A stretch of 64,000 nt of DNA from positions 209,203 to 273,202 of the forward strand of contig VXAY01006251.1 in the NCBI GenBank assembly GCA_013399855.1, read 5' to 3'. The notes under the pieces were generated by a model, which saw only the letters and a program-made list of their open reading frames with translations, was not told the DNA's origin and made no database searches. The position numbers were made by a program, and so were the translations under genes. The stretch is from Oxyruncus cristatus (Eukaryota > Chordata > Aves > Passeriformes > Cotingidae). This document shows, piece by piece, positions 36,742 through 50,706 of this stretch. Each line of letters begins with the position of its first letter. The stretch's first letter is position 1.

Positions 36742-39700
36742 AGCATCAGTAGCTTCATCCCCAGTGGTACCTGCTCCTTAGGAGCCCACCTCCACTGGGG
36801 GCACTTGAATATCTTTAAATAGGAGGAAGAACGTGGTCCAGTGGTTGCACCCCCAAGAGATGATGTGATGGGGAGCAATGCTGGGGGAGGGAATTGGAGC
36901 CCGGAGAAGGGTGAAACGTGCGTAAGGAGTTGCGGACACAACACAAGCCGTCGAGTGCCATCTGCTGCTATCTGGAGATCATGTTAGCTCTGGGAAGGGC
37001 ACGACACTTAAGGGTCTGCCTAATATGGAAGAAAAAGCAGGAATGAGCTCAGTGGTGCTGCATTTGCTCTCCCGGGCTACGGACGAGCAAGGAAGGGGTC
37101 TGGAAATTGTATAGATCCACCGGCTGGCTCAGCACAGCACCGATGCAGAGCCCAGCCCTGCCCCTGCACTGCAGAGGAAAATGTTTCCCAGTGATGTTTT
37201 TCTTGCCACCAGGCCTTAATAACGTGGTGTGAGGTCCTTGCAGACAAGCGACTGCTGCCCTTTCTCTCCTCGCTTCAGAGCTCTGAGGTGATGTTTTTTG
37301 CTGCTGTAGGGATGGCTGGTTGTCCTGGCCCTTGCTGAAACCACACTGGGTCTTCAGCAGCGGAGAGGGCAGAGCAAGGCTGACAAATGCCTTGCAGGAG
37401 CACAGCAGCAGCTGTAGCTCCCAAAAAAGTTGGGTTCTGCCATTTTGGTCCCAGTGGGTCAAGCCCAACATTCATGCAGAGCAATTGGAAAGCTGTTTGG
37501 GCAGTGTTCACTGCTTGCACAACCCTCCCTTGCCTTTTCCATGGGGATTGAGCTGCTGCACCAGGATGTGACCTTTGGGCCACCAAGGGAAGAACCTCAA
37601 TGCAAGAGGGTGTTTGACACACAAGTGCCTTCTCTCCTCTACCACAGCCGCCAACAACCCAAATCATGCCTTAATTATGACAGGGCTTTGCCAGAAGACA
37701 GAGGACAGCACCACAGCCCAAATCCCCTCTCCCATACCTGACACAAAGAAATGCAGCTCCTTCCCTTGACTTCCTTCCTTCTTGACCTTGCAGTAAACGC
37801 AAAGCAAGGTCTGGCTCTGGTGTCCCTGCCTTGTCTCGGGGCATGGTGAGCTGTACCCACAGGGCTGAAGCTGCTGGATTACTTTACTCTCAGGCAATGC
37901 TGGATCTGCAATTTTCGAGCAAGTGTTCTGGTGATTATTTCATTACAGCATCGTGTGAGTTTGGCCCCTCCCATCATTCCCCTAAGAAAGACTGACTCGG
38001 TGTGGAGGGCAGGTTCATTTGTCAGTGGTGTAACAGCTGCAGTTAAACCCAGTTCTCATCCCCACTGTGCAGCTGACCAGCTTGTTCACAGGCCTGCCCT
38101 GGTCACATCACCTGCTCCACGCAGTACTCAGCACTGAAAATGGTGATTTCTGAAATACAGATGCATTGCAGAAATGATGAGACAGTTTCTGAATGGAAAA
38201 TGCTTCCATTTCTTATGCCAGAACCCGCCTTGTGCACTGCAAAACCTTTTCTTCCTATCAAGAAGTAAACCAAACAGCAAAATTGCTTTTTTGCCACCCA
38301 GGTGGATGTTTGAATATCGTGAGCTACTTCACAGCATCGTTTCCCTGAACCCACCAGCAGCAGGACAGGTCTGGGCAAAATCCACCCCCCACCCCCCCCA
38401 ATGCTGGGAATGGGGGGTACCAGAGGAACAGCACTGGGGCTTGGTATGGTGGCAGGGGTGGAGGGACTGGCATGTGCTGGCTCTGCCAGCAGCACCTGCT
38501 CGCGTGTGAGTCAACTGCAGGGCGGGAGGCTCTTGAGAGAACATAAGAAGGAAAGCAGATATTTAAGAAGTTAGTCACAAACATAATGGCTTCATCAAGA
38601 GCCTGTTGGAGGCATTTGGGCTCTGTTTCACCAGAGGCTGCTCCAGCCACCTGGGCCAAGACGTGGGGGTTGAGGGGTCTTGTCCAATAGCATGGCTGGT
38701 TCTTGGTGTCCCCGCATTTCTCCCCACCTCGTCCCGTGCCAGGACGGGGGAAAATCCCTCCTGCCACATACATGCCCGTGCGGGGTCTTTGAGCCAGCCT
38801 AGGAAACTGATCCAGCTGGAAAATAACACAGGGAATGAGAAAAGAAAAATTGCATTTTCCCTGCAACCAACTCCAATCTCTGATGTTGTCCTCACCAGAC
38901 CCCAGTACCCTTCCAGAAACATGGCCAAGAGGATGGAGCAAGTTGCTGGGAGGGAGGAGTGGGAAGGGTTGTTTTAGCTGAAACTCGATGTGGCTGAAGC
39001 TAAGGAGCCCAGAGATGGGTTGCTGGCCTGGGCAGGTGCATCAGGCAGGTTGTCACACTACCCTGTGCCACTCTGGTACCTGAGTCACCAAACTCATCCA
39101 TGTGAGCATCACCTTCAGGCCTCCAAAGACTCCAAAAGAGACAACACAGCAGTGGCCTCCCCTCCCTCACACCCCCTGATGCTCCTTTAGCTGTTGCTGT
39201 TTATCAAAGCAGCAGTTCAGTTTTGTGTTTATAACAACACCCTGGGTACCACTCCAGTACAAACCAAGGCAACAGAGGGATGAGATGCTGAAAAGCATTT
39301 GTGTGTTCATGCCGTTCACATTTGGCAACTTCAGTGCAAAATGAACACTGAAGGTAAACCAAGTGCATGTCCCAAGCAGGGAAATAAGGATTACTGCAAG
39401 AACAAAGAAAATTCAGTGGAATCATCTGAACATAAAAATTCAAAAGCTGAAACTATGTTGCATTAATAGCTGTCTACTTCATTTCAAGTTCTGTCTGGAA
39501 TACATCCTACTAATAGATAGGATCAGAGGCACACTGCAATTAGTCAGTTTAGTTGAAACATTTCTGCTGAGACATTTTTGCTCACAGAAACTGTAAATTT
39601 TACAATAAAAAAAAAAAGTTTCTCTATTCCTGTTCTCTATAAAAGAAACACAGGTTTTCCTGAGGAAAGCCAAAATGCTTCACTGCAGCTAAAACTTCAT

Positions 39701-39975
39701 ATCTCAGTTGGAAAAGGGCAGGACAAGATAAGGAGAGGATTTTCTAAGTCTACTCTAGCCATTAGCCACTTTGTGGCTTGATATCTTGATTTCATGACAT
39801 CTAATAAAAAGTTAAGCTACAGGACAAGGAAGAGTCCCTGCATGATGAAATTATTTTTTCTGCCTCTACAAAATGCTTCAATAAATGTTTGGCACAGTGC
39901 AAGAAGTCCTGATAAGAGATATTTTCAATAAATTCCCAGCTGCATTAGGATGTAAACATAAAAAACAAGCATTAC

Positions 39976-40014
39976 AAAAAAAAAAAAAAAGAAAAAAAAA
40001 AAAAGAAAAAGAGT
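39976..40014 (+). repeat. Poly(A)/GA low-complexity run
   Basis: Three A runs separated by single G residues. No element body upstream was recognised, so it is simple sequence. Confidence 0.85.
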
Positions 40015-41763
40015 AACAATTTACATTAGGACCATTCAGGCCGAAAAAAATAATTGCTGTAAACAAAACTAGAGGTTTGAATTATATCTTTAGTTTGGTT
40101 AGTCCACCTACTTCAATCTGGCTCAGGAACTGAAGGCAGAATCTGGCTTTTTCAGTGTACACCTACCATTGGATTACCAGGTCTGTGAAAATGTGCTATC
40201 AAACTTAAATTGTTGCTTCTTGTCTGTTGCCTGAACCCAAACCCTTTGCACAAAGAAGTAAGGCTACGTGGCTACGTTTTCCTTACAGTAAAACAAGTGG
40301 GAACAAGGAGGGAATAAAAGCCACCAGCAAAACCCACTCCCTCTGTTTAAAAGTATAGATGTAAGCAAAGAGCCCAGGGAGCAGCCCATATTAGGCAAAG
40401 TGCACTCTTTTCTTGTAAAAAGTTTGAAGAATTGAAGGTCTGCTCTCCCCACTTACGATCATCAGCGCGCTTGTGTACTGGGAATGAAAACAAGAGGAGA
40501 TGTGAGGATACGGGAGCAAAGGGAGGGGCTTTCAGGCTGAGGGGAGGATGGGGTGATGAGACCTGCACAGAGGAAAACCCAAGGGCCACCCCAGCTTTGT
40601 CGTGGTACCCGTGGTATCACTGCTGTACCCACCCTGCAGCCGAGGGGGCACCTTTTGGCCAGGTTTCCCTGCAGAAGGGGCAGCTGCAGGGAGAGCCCCA
40701 TCCCAGGAGCTCGTCCAGGTCGCCCAGCTCTGTGCTGCAGGTAGCTGTGATGGGCCACGCTCAGCCCCACTCCCCATGGGGCTTTGCTTGATACCCCAGC
40801 AAAGAGCACCCTGCACTCCAAAAGCACCCCCAGACAGACTGCGCACACCCAAGACACAACACCCTGCCTGTGATGACAAAATCAAAGCTTATTCTAGTTC
40901 TGAGAGCCTCCCTGAGAGCCCCCCTGTGCATGACAGCACTGGATAACCCAGTGAGGACACGTCGAGTAATCAAACCCACCTGAAGCACCGCGTAATGCTA
41001 CACCTGGGTCAGGATCCCAGGTATGATTTCTGCCAGCTCTGCAGCTGAAAATGTGCTTTCTGGTATCTGGTCTCTATCAAGCTTCAGGGATCAGATTGGT
41101 TTATGAGCCTGCTTATATTTAAGAGCAAACAATTTATCACTGCGGATTTTCTGTGGAATTGCCTCGCTGTTGTTCCTCTGGTTCCACAACTACCTGCCCC
41201 CAAGAGCTCAAACCCTGACCCACAGGAATTGTGCAGCCTGGGGTGACTCCATGGGTACCTCTCCCTCCTTGTGCCCCCAAAGCACATCTCAGACTGGCAT
41301 TTTTAATATTTCTTTTTAATTTCCCTGTCATGCAAGGTGTTTTCAATCACAAACATCACATAAGTGGTTCTGGTGTATAATATGAGTGAGAATGGTGCAC
41401 TCTCTTCCCTTTACACACAGCTTCCTTCTTTATATGCCATGGCTTTTGGGTTGGTTACACCATAATCAATAAGGTGTGGGGTTTTCTCCCAGATAGACTC
41501 CACATACCATACAGTATGTTTAAAATTGCTGCATCAACAAATCAAAGTAAACAACCTTCTCTCCTCCGTGAGATGATGAAAAACATAAATTATGTAGTCT
41601 TTAAACAAATGGTAAAGAGTTTCCTTATTAGGCTTCAGGGTCCTGTGTGTGTATATGCCCATTGTAAAATCCTTGTCATTCCTGGGTCTGCAGGTCTGTA
41701 TAATGTTCCTCACAGGTTCAATTGAGTGGTCAGCATACCAGGCTTGGGCTGGGGGGATTTGAC

Positions 41764-41818
41764 ATACACACACACACACACATTCATAGATATAGATATA
41801 TGTATGTATATATTCATA
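41764..41818 (+). repeat. CA microsatellite with adjoining TATG-rich patch
   Basis: About ten CA dinucleotides (41764-41783), followed by imperfect GATATA and TATGTATA words. Confidence 0.85.
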
Positions 41819-44418
41819 AACTACAACGAAAAAGTTAAAATCTCTGTTGATTCTTCTGCAACAATTTTCTTGAGTGTGAAAGCTTGCCTTGCTTTCCGGA
41901 GATTTTCTCTTCCATTCCCCTTCTGTAGTATTTTATCCATGTCTTGCCTTGCACAGAACCACCTCCTGCATTCAATCTTTTGTTTTACCAGGTAAGAAAA
42001 ACACATCATCCCTGGCTGGGAAAACAGCCTCGTCCTTCCCAGGCATGTGAGCTCTAGTCCACCTCAGTGTCCCTCAGACGATGGACCCAGTCGCATCCTC
42101 ACCCACCACCTTCTCCTGGCCACAGCCACCAGGGCACCTGGAAACCAGGAGAGACCTGGGCTGAAAACTGAAAACAGACGCTGAAAACGCTGACTAAAAT
42201 TGTGACAACACCTTTGCTCGGTCTCTCTGTGGCAAGCTGGGCTGTGGCAGACGTCTGGGTGAGCTTCCCAGGGGCAGCGGGTGGCAGGAGCCACGAGGTG
42301 CTGTGGTCCCTGCCCCAGCCTGGCCATCACTGTGACCATCAGCTCTCTGAGAGTGTCTGTGAGTGGGAGAGTCACAGCACCAGCCATTCCCTTCATAAAT
42401 AATTTTGCTTGAATAAATAGCACCTAGTTCATTGCACTCATTATGGGAATTATCTTGAATAAGGCAAATACTGAGGTTATCAGAGAGATATGTCTTATCT
42501 AAGGCAAGTGGCAATTTTTAGGGGGGTCATCACTGTTGGCTGATTAAACATGATCCTGATGGGATGTCTGGCATGTACTTATCCATAGAAATGCCTCACT
42601 TTTTCTGGATAGCCTTTGAGAAATAAAGCCCGACCTGGTATCTTGCCCAGCTTCTGTTTCCTATGCAATTACCTGTTATCTGAAAGCAAATGTACAAAAG
42701 AGAAGGAGAACCAACAAGAACTTTGCAAAAGGAGGTGCTGGACCACAGCTAGGCCTCCAAGTATATAAGCTTTAACCCCACGATGTTGCTGTGTCTGATC
42801 TGAGATGTAACTCATATTAAAGATAGAAAATCTTTCAAGTTACTTTAACTGAGTCAATGAACAACCAAACCAGGATAAAACCATGAAACTGCAGGTTGAG
42901 GATGATCTTTCCCTCTGCCTCCCCACCTCTTGCTTCTCATGGGCTGGTAAGTTACTGTTTATACATTTAAAACTATAACTAGGACTGGAAAACCAAGTAC
43001 TGCACAGGTAAATCAGCAGCATTAAGGATGTCTTTAACTACATTATTACATCAGTTTTCATGCCTCATTCATAACAATTGCTCTTTGGAGTAGCTGAGCA
43101 GGTTGCCACCATTGAGGAGTCAACCAGCACGACCCCCTGAGAGACCTGGTGGCATTACCTCTTTTTTTTTTAAGAAAGCTGGAAAAAGGAGAAATTAGGA
43201 CATTAAGGTAAAAATTGCTACTTTCCCTATAACTGAGAGTGCTCAGGTTGAGATTTTTCTCAGTGCTCCATGTCTTACAGCACCAAGCAGACTTTGTGGT
43301 TTGAACATAAAGGCTTTGTGCTGCCTGTGAGCGCTCAGACATCAGGAAATCTGAAGTCAAGTATTAATGCAACGCTTGTGCCCTTGCATCCCTACTGAAA
43401 CACAGCCAAGTCAATGGATATCTCCCGCCTCTTCCCTCTCTTCCCTCCCCAGGTGCACGTGTACATGCCTGTTCAGAGGACCCACAAAGGGACGGGAGAG
43501 GCATGAGAGAAAAAACACAATGATCAGTCATGTCCAGGGACTTCACCTTGGCTCTCCATGTGGAAGGCACTCCGGTGCTATAAAGTGTGGTGGCAACGTA
43601 TCACAGGGAAATAAATGAGCGTCCCATGCTGGGCACAGAGAAAAGGAGGAATACACTAAGAAAAACTGCATGCCATGTACTTCGTGCAACTTGGGAGGTG
43701 CAGGGAAGAACCAGTTTCTCCAGCCTGGTGTTCAGACAGCCTCCTCAGACCATCTGTTCTCCCTCATCTAACCCACCATCTGCTTTCTTCAGCAGTCAGT
43801 GGAAGAGCCCCCCAGAGCCCTGTGCGCTCCCAGTGAGCCCCCAGCCCCTCCTGGAGCAGAAAGATCGAGAGGCTGGTGGGAAGCAGCACACAGCTTGGGA
43901 AGTGAGCCTCCCACCTTCTCTTACAACCTCCAGCCAGCTGGATTCACCTCGTATCCAGGAGTAAAGCAGAAGGAAATCACTTCTGCCGCCGCCACTGAGC
44001 AGGGTTTGCCCCTCGCACCCCTATCCACCCCTATCCACCCTCCCTCCCTGTGGGAGAAAGCAGGGAACACGTGTCACATGGACACCAAGTTGTTCACGGT
44101 GCCATGGGAATACTGGCCATGTGGGAGACATCCCAGCTGCATGCTGAGTGTAGTTTTGGCCAGACGGCACAAGATCTTGGTGCAAACCAGTCTATGAGTT
44201 TAGTTAAGGAGATAGCTTTCAATTAAATGGGCATTTTCTAAGGTGATGAATCATTTGAAGGTGATTTTGGGGTTTGATTTCTTAGACATACCACAGTTGG
44301 CTTCTTTAAATCACTGCTTTTTAAACACACCAAGGTAAGAATAGCCATAGTTTCTTCTCTGCTTTCGGCACTATCAGTCTTTCATGGTGCCACATTATCT
44401 GGTTACTTCTAATCAGAT

Positions 44419-44503
44419 GTCCCTGCCCATGGCATGGGAATTGGAACTAGGTGATCTTTAAGGTTCCTTCCAGCCCAAACCATTCTGTGATTCTACGATT
44501 CTA
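44419..44503 (+). mobile_element. CR1 3' tail fragment
   Basis: It reads GTCCCTGCCCATGGCATGG, then TTGGAACTAGGTGATCTTTA and the terminal ATTCTGTGATTCTACGATTC, the typical avian CR1 3' end in + orientation, close to the known consensus. It is severely 5'-truncated. Confidence 0.92.
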
Positions 44504-47500
44504 ATTTTACTTGTCCTGCTTGGTGAGAATCCCCTGGAGTATGAGCCCTCCCATCCTCACCCTTGGCTTTGAAACAGAAAGGTTAATTATCTGGAAAAGT
44601 GAGTAGAAATTTATTTACTGGAAGAAAAGAACCAACCAAACAAAACAGCTCATGCAAGGAAAGCTAGAGATCAGCACTGAAAAATCTTAAATACCTGACA
44701 TTTTACCTGAGTTGAAATTTTTCTGCCATGGCTGATTCAGTGCGTTTTAACATAACATTAGGGACCTGACTCTGGTTCCATTTATCTCACTGAAAAAAAA
44801 CCCAGAATAAATCTATTCTATTCTGAGGAACTAAACCATTTTGAAAGAGACTGGAGGTCAGCAGTAGGCGTATGAAATCTAGGCAAATTTACATGATGTA
44901 GGAGTGCCCAGCTTTTCAGCCACAGTGTAGCTATTAAGTGCAGGATCAGAGGTTCATTATATTAATGTTGGCACATAGTACAAGGTAGCAGATGACTGGG
45001 TAACACATTTCAAGCGGTCCCTGTGTGTCAGATTTAGCTTTCATTGAGCGCTGCTCACCATTATCTCCTGCAGAGACCTTTTCAGGCACCAGCGTCGGGG
45101 GGAACATGCACAGAAATGCTCTCTCCTCTTAGATGGAGAGATGGAGAGAGAGATGGAGCAGGAGACTTATCCCTGCACACCCACACCCAGCAGGACCAGG
45201 CTAGGCTCTGCGGGATGCAGTCCCTCTGTGGACCAGCAGAGCTTCAAAGCCTCACTGCAGCATCTCCCACCGAGTGTGGAAACTGCTGCCCATCCCTGCC
45301 CTCCCAGGACAGCCCCAAGAGCAGGACCAATAAATAAATGCTGTTCACATCTCCATTTCCTCAATCTAAATCTCAGGAGGGTTATGGGGTACATTTTGCT
45401 TTCATGTGAAGTGTTTTTGGGATGCATCCCACATTTCCTGCTCTTGGTTTTGCCTGTGTGTGCACTGATTGTGTGGATACTGCCTTATCTTTATCCCAGC
45501 TAAGCTTTTTTATCTGGGCTCTGCTGTTTAATGCTTAATACATCCCCATACAGTCACTTGGCGGCTGAACACATGCCTTGTGAAAGGAAGAAAAGAAGTG
45601 GAAGGGCACTTAAAGTAGATTTAAAGACTTATTACAGTAACCAGCAGTTCGTGCCAGACACTACATAGCTGAAACATTTAGCACAATTTCAAAACCTACC
45701 AAAACCTAGAGATTTTTAGGTTGATTTTTCTGTTATGTCTCCATCCCCCATTACTGGCTCAAAATAGTGCTCTTCAGTGCATAGAGCTGTACCAGTGCTA
45801 CTTCTGCATGTGGGTTAAAAGCGAGACCCCAAGCACAAGCACGCAGGTCTCCAGTGGAGATAAGAATCTGCAGTCTGTGCTTCCAAGCAGGTCCCCGGCA
45901 GCGCTGGTGGCTGGATGAAATGCTCTCCTGAACGCTCAGGGAGGAGGAGCAGCGCCCATGACCCAGCAGCCTGCCACGGAGAACAGCTGCTAATGGCATT
46001 TCTTATCTCTTGGCAAAAGCTGCTGATGATTGTAATTTCCATTTCCACCCATTCCCACCTCCTATTAGGCCATTCTGTCTCCTGCAGCAAAGCGGAATAA
46101 AATATCTGTTGTGCTGGTGCACAGTCACCTCAGTGGCCACTAAACCCAGTCATGCAATGCAGCTTATTTAGAAACTCATTGCCGTGATTTAGAGATATTC
46201 TGGTGTTGTCTTTGCTTCTCCCTCACTCCTCCTTCTTCGTCCCTCTGTTTTTTGCCACCAGGACTGCTGTCTTAGTTTCTGGCTTCCACCACAGGCAGGA
46301 ACATCTGCAGTGCCCAGCTCTGCCTGGTGTGTGGCTCAGCTTGATCCAATGCCTACACAGCTCCTGGAGAAACAACCTGCTCCATCAGGTCACAGTGTTT
46401 CCTGCACAGTCATGGGAGGACTTGAAAATATCATGAATGTTGCTGTGCCCACTATTCAGATCCAGGAACAGGGCTTTCAGTCCCAAAGCAGGCACCTGAC
46501 CTCTCCAAAGGGCTTTCTCACCTATTCCAGTTTGCAGACCCTCCCTTCCCAGGAGGTCCCTGGAGGGAAGCCAAAGGTTTGCACTGCTTATGCTGCAGAT
46601 CCATGTCCATGTTGTTTGGTGGTGAAGTCAGTTGTGTCAGCTCCGTGGATGAATGGGATGGTGAGAGCATTAGGGAAGCCTCTGGGTCATGATGACTCAT
46701 TGTCAACTCTTTATGCTGACATTTCTCCTGCACTGGGTGAGCCCCAGATGTGAATCTGGCCACGTACCATGTCTTCTTTATCTCCCAAAAGGTGGGTGCA
46801 AAGGACAGCTCTCCTGATGCAGTAGCACTGCTCCTTGCTTTCTTTTCCCTGGACAGAGGGCAGGCAGACAGGGATCAGGCACCCTGAGGTGAGTCCCTCT
46901 GCAGAGCCAGGGCTTGGAGCCCCTCAGAGGGGAGCAGTGTTTGGATGTGGGAGCTTCATTCAGTCTGCAGAGAAGGCAGAGCCTGTTTGCAAATCTGGAT
47001 TTCAGCAGGGCTCAAAAATCCCAAAGTGAAGACATACTGTGATTTAAATAGGGCATATCTGACTTACACATTCACTAGGGAAAGAGTTTAGCTTTAATCC
47101 TTCCTCCTCAAGCCAGAAGGCAAGGATCAGTCCCCTCCATTTTCCTCCTATTGTGTACCACCCTCTGAAAGATCATTAGACCCTTAGTGATGTTTAGATA
47201 CACCGATGACGGGCACATCATGAACTCCTTAGAAAAACAAATTTGCTCTGACTGTTTCAAGGTAATTGGGGATTTATTTTCATTAAAGCCCAAAGCCCAC
47301 CTCTTCAGTGTCTGGGTTGGTTTGAATAGGACTAGGAGGCCCAGTGTTCAACCTGGGCTTTGAATAGGTTCCCACAAAGCATTTGCTTCGATCAGACCCT
47401 GAACATGATGGCAAGTGCCCAACAAGTGAGTCAGTGAGGTTCTGTGAATCTGTTTATCAGACAGCAACAATCATTTGTGGAAATGTCTTTTGTAGGAACA

Positions 47501-50500
47501 GAAGAGTCTATTTGATGGTAGCACTGACTAATGTAAATGAGGATTAATTAATGTTTTCCTGCAGTGATGTTGGCACTGATAGTGCCTTATTCATGTAATT
47601 TAATTTCTATTGACAGGCTGCTAATGGAAATGGATAGTGATGGGTGTCTCTTCCATCAGGCATGCTCTGCCACAAAAATAATTCTCCAAACTGGCAGTTG
47701 GGCTCATTCTTCACTGGAAACATGAGGCAGTAAAAGAGGATGAGTCAGAAATGGGAAACAAAGGGACTTATTGTTTAATTCACATCAGTTGTCTCCCAGG
47801 TATTTGAACCACGACAAATTTGGGGGGTTCAGATCTGGTTTGGGCTTAGTTGCCCTTGAAGATCAGCTTCAATTCAGCCCCAAACCATGGATGTGCAGCC
47901 TCACAATGGGAAGGAGCACAGTTAAAGTGGGCGGATGTGCAGGCAGTCCCAGGCCTTGGGAGAGCAGAGGCTCAGTTCCCAACCTCTGCCTCCCTGGCAG
48001 CCCAGCCCAGCACAGGGAGGAAGAGTCCAGCAGGGTTAATGTGCACCAAGTCATGGCCTTCCCTCCCCACAGAGAAATCCAAAGCAGCCCGTGCTTTGAA
48101 CAGGGCCCCAGGAAAGCCAGTGGTGTTATTCCAAAGCAGCAACCAGAAACAGCTGCTGGTGTGCAGGGACAGTCTGAGTCCAGCAAAAGACTCAGGTTGG
48201 GACACCGCTATGAACTGAGAAAAAGAGGCCAGTTTTCTTTTGGTGTTCAGCTCTACATTGTTCACAATTGCTCTCCTCAGTGTTTTGAAGTGAAGTTGGG
48301 GAATTGCAGCTCATCAGAAATCATGGATGTAGGAGAGCAGAAAGAAGTACTCTGGAGAAATAAACACATTCCCCCTTACCTACCTAATTCATGTACAAAA
48401 TCCACATTATCCTGGGTTACACTGCAACACACATGCAAACATTTTTTCCTGTTTTATGTAATTCATTTTGCACATTTTTTACTTCTTGGGCAAAGATGCA
48501 CTTTTCAAGTCTCCTTTTGCCCACGGGAACTCATGATGAATTTCTAAGGGGCAACAATTTTGTTCTGTATTGAGGAAGCCCCACACAATGATGACTGAAA
48601 GATCCCCCACGAGAGTGGGGAATTGCCACCCCATAGGTGCCTGGCACATGCCAGCACCCCTCTCCTTGCAGCACTGAATGGCAGAGAACCACCTTTCAAC
48701 ATCTCTGTATCTTCAAGCTCCAGGAAACGTCTGGCACTGAAGAAATTTTAGCTGTTGAAGGTCTTCCTCTGACCACCATGAAATATTCAAGGCCGCATTT
48801 TGGGTCGTACTGTTGCTTGTAGGACAGTCAGTAGAAAAAATACCTTGAAATGTGGGATGTGCCTGGTCATAATAAGTGGTAAGGCTGGAACAAGAGCTAC
48901 ATACCAACCTGCCACAAGCAGCCTGGAAACAAGGCACAGCAGCACCTCTCTGAGAGGCAGAAGCAGCTACAGGAAGAGCCCCATGGCCCATAGCTGCCCC
49001 ACAGTTCTGCTTGTCCCCACATGTAGGGGCCTGCAGCTCTCCCTCTAATCTGATCACCCATTTACCTGCTCAGCATTAGCATTTGCTTAATCCTCATACC
49101 TTCACTGAACTCCATCCCTGTCCTTTCAAAGGAGAGCAATAACCTCTCCCCTCTGGGCATGCTGCTGCTACCCCCATCCTCTATCCAAACAGGAGGCTCA
49201 GTTTGATGCTTCTGTTGCGTTCTGATTGCAGCAGGAATGAGGAGAGTCTGGCATCTCAGAAAATGGAACCCATGCCATCTAAAGCGGAGCATCCAGAAGC
49301 AGGGGATACCGAAGTTGTGAGGGACTGTGATGTCCAAGTGAACCTCAAGATCTGGGTCTGGGTGAGATCAGCTGGGCTCAGAGCTGTGCCCTGGCTGGTG
49401 GTAGGAAAGCTGTGGTGGCCCAGCCTGCGCAAAGCCTTCCCAAGCCCCTGGTAGCTGAAATCACTGCTGCAGTAACAATTTATTCCCTGCTGCGCTCTGT
49501 GGTCTCTCCTTGCTGGGAGCAGGGAGGAGCCAGCTGTGGGAACCAGGGAGCCTGGTTCCCACCATGGGCACAGTCAGATGAGGAGCCAACCCCACTGGAA
49601 GTCCCCAGGAGGGCATCCACAGCTGCAACAGGGTTCTCCCTCCTGCCACTGATGGTGAAACAAAGATATTTGTGCCAGGAGTTGGGGAGTGGAAACAGCT
49701 CCCCAGCCTCATGCTCGAGGCACCCCTAAGGAAAGCCCCTGTGCTTTTAAAACTGAACAGACGATGAAAGAATTGGGGGAACAGGTACAAGAGCACAGGG
49801 CTTTCCCCTCCCTGCCACTAAGCAAGACCAGGGTTGTATGGATGTATAGTGACCCTCATCAGACAAGCTCACATGGTTAGAGAAAACAGGCAGGTTTAAA
49901 GGTCTAAAATCCCATCTTTGGGTCTGAAAGAGAAAAAGCAGTTTCAGTCTGGGGATATCTGAGCACAAGTCACTCAGTTTAATTTTGTTAATTACTCCAG
50001 GTAAGCGAAAAGAAGGGTTAATACCTGCACAGAAGGGAGGACTATTAACAAGGTGATGAGGTTAGGGAAAAAAGGGCAAAAATTACTGCCTAGGGAAGGG
50101 AGAAAGGTTAATTCAAGGTAAGACCTGAGGAAAAGTGTTAATAAAAGCCTGCAGAATCCTTGGGCTTCTGCAGTCAGCAGAGCTATGGAGGCTGGTATCC
50201 AGGCTCACCTTTGTCACAGAGGTATTTATCCCCTTTGCCCTCCCTTCTTGCAAGCCCCTGCCTGCACAGAGTCCTGAGCATGCCACCTGTGACTGAAAAC
50301 ACCTATTGTGCTCCCCAAAAGGCAAACGGGATGGTGCTTGGGCCTGTCCTTCTTACTGAAATGCTCTAATTAGGTGATGGTATGGAAAGTGACTTCAGTC
50401 CACCTCCCGCCGTCCCCTCCCTGCCTGGGACAGGGACCTGAGTAGAAGCCCTGCCCCCTTTTAGTGGGAATGCCAGCTGGGGGGTACACACTCGGACTTC

Positions 50501-50640
50501 TCTTTCCTCTCTCAGTGTCTTACAGCTGCCGACTGTGGCTACTGCCTGGATCGGGCCCCTCCCTGCCAGCAACATCCTAAACCTCAGTGTTGCTGGGGCA
50601 GCAAACAGGCAGGGGCAAGCAGGAATTCCCACTCAGATCA
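44504..50640. other. Intergenic, no gene seen
   Basis: Intergenic DNA. The longest + frame (47771-48547, 258 codons) begins at TTG, matches no family I know and lacks coding character, so I do not call it a gene. The segment 47440-47640 is AT-rich with homeodomain-type words and looks like a conserved non-coding element, which is only an impression. Confidence 0.4.
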
Positions 50641-50706
50641 CAGACTTGTAGGGGATGTGTAGAGGTCAGTGTAATTACACTGACTTGTAGGGTCAGTGTA
50701 ATTCAG
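50641..50706. repeat. Local partial tandem duplication with a 20-bp perfect palindrome
   Basis: The words GACTTGTAGGG and GTCAGTGTAATT each occur twice within 66 bases, as an imperfect tandem repeat in which the second unit is shorter. At the junction, 50665-50684 forms a perfect 20-bp palindrome centred on TAATTA. Confidence 0.8.

Larger units (their letters stand above)
36742..44416. other. Intergenic, no gene seen
   Basis: Intergenic DNA containing a C run (38383-38400), an A/G-rich tract (39976-40014), a CA-dinucleotide run followed by TATG-rich sequence (41764-41818) and short CCCTATCCACC duplications near 44020. Open frames here lack ATG starts or resemble nothing known. Confidence 0.45.

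Noticed and set aside
38324..38941. 205-codon - strand open frame
   Set aside because: No ATG start, Pro/Gly-rich low-complexity end caused by a C run on the + strand, and no recognisable domain.
47771..48547. 258-codon + strand open frame
   Set aside because: It starts at TTG rather than ATG, matches no family, and overlapping frames on both strands are also long here; most likely chance.
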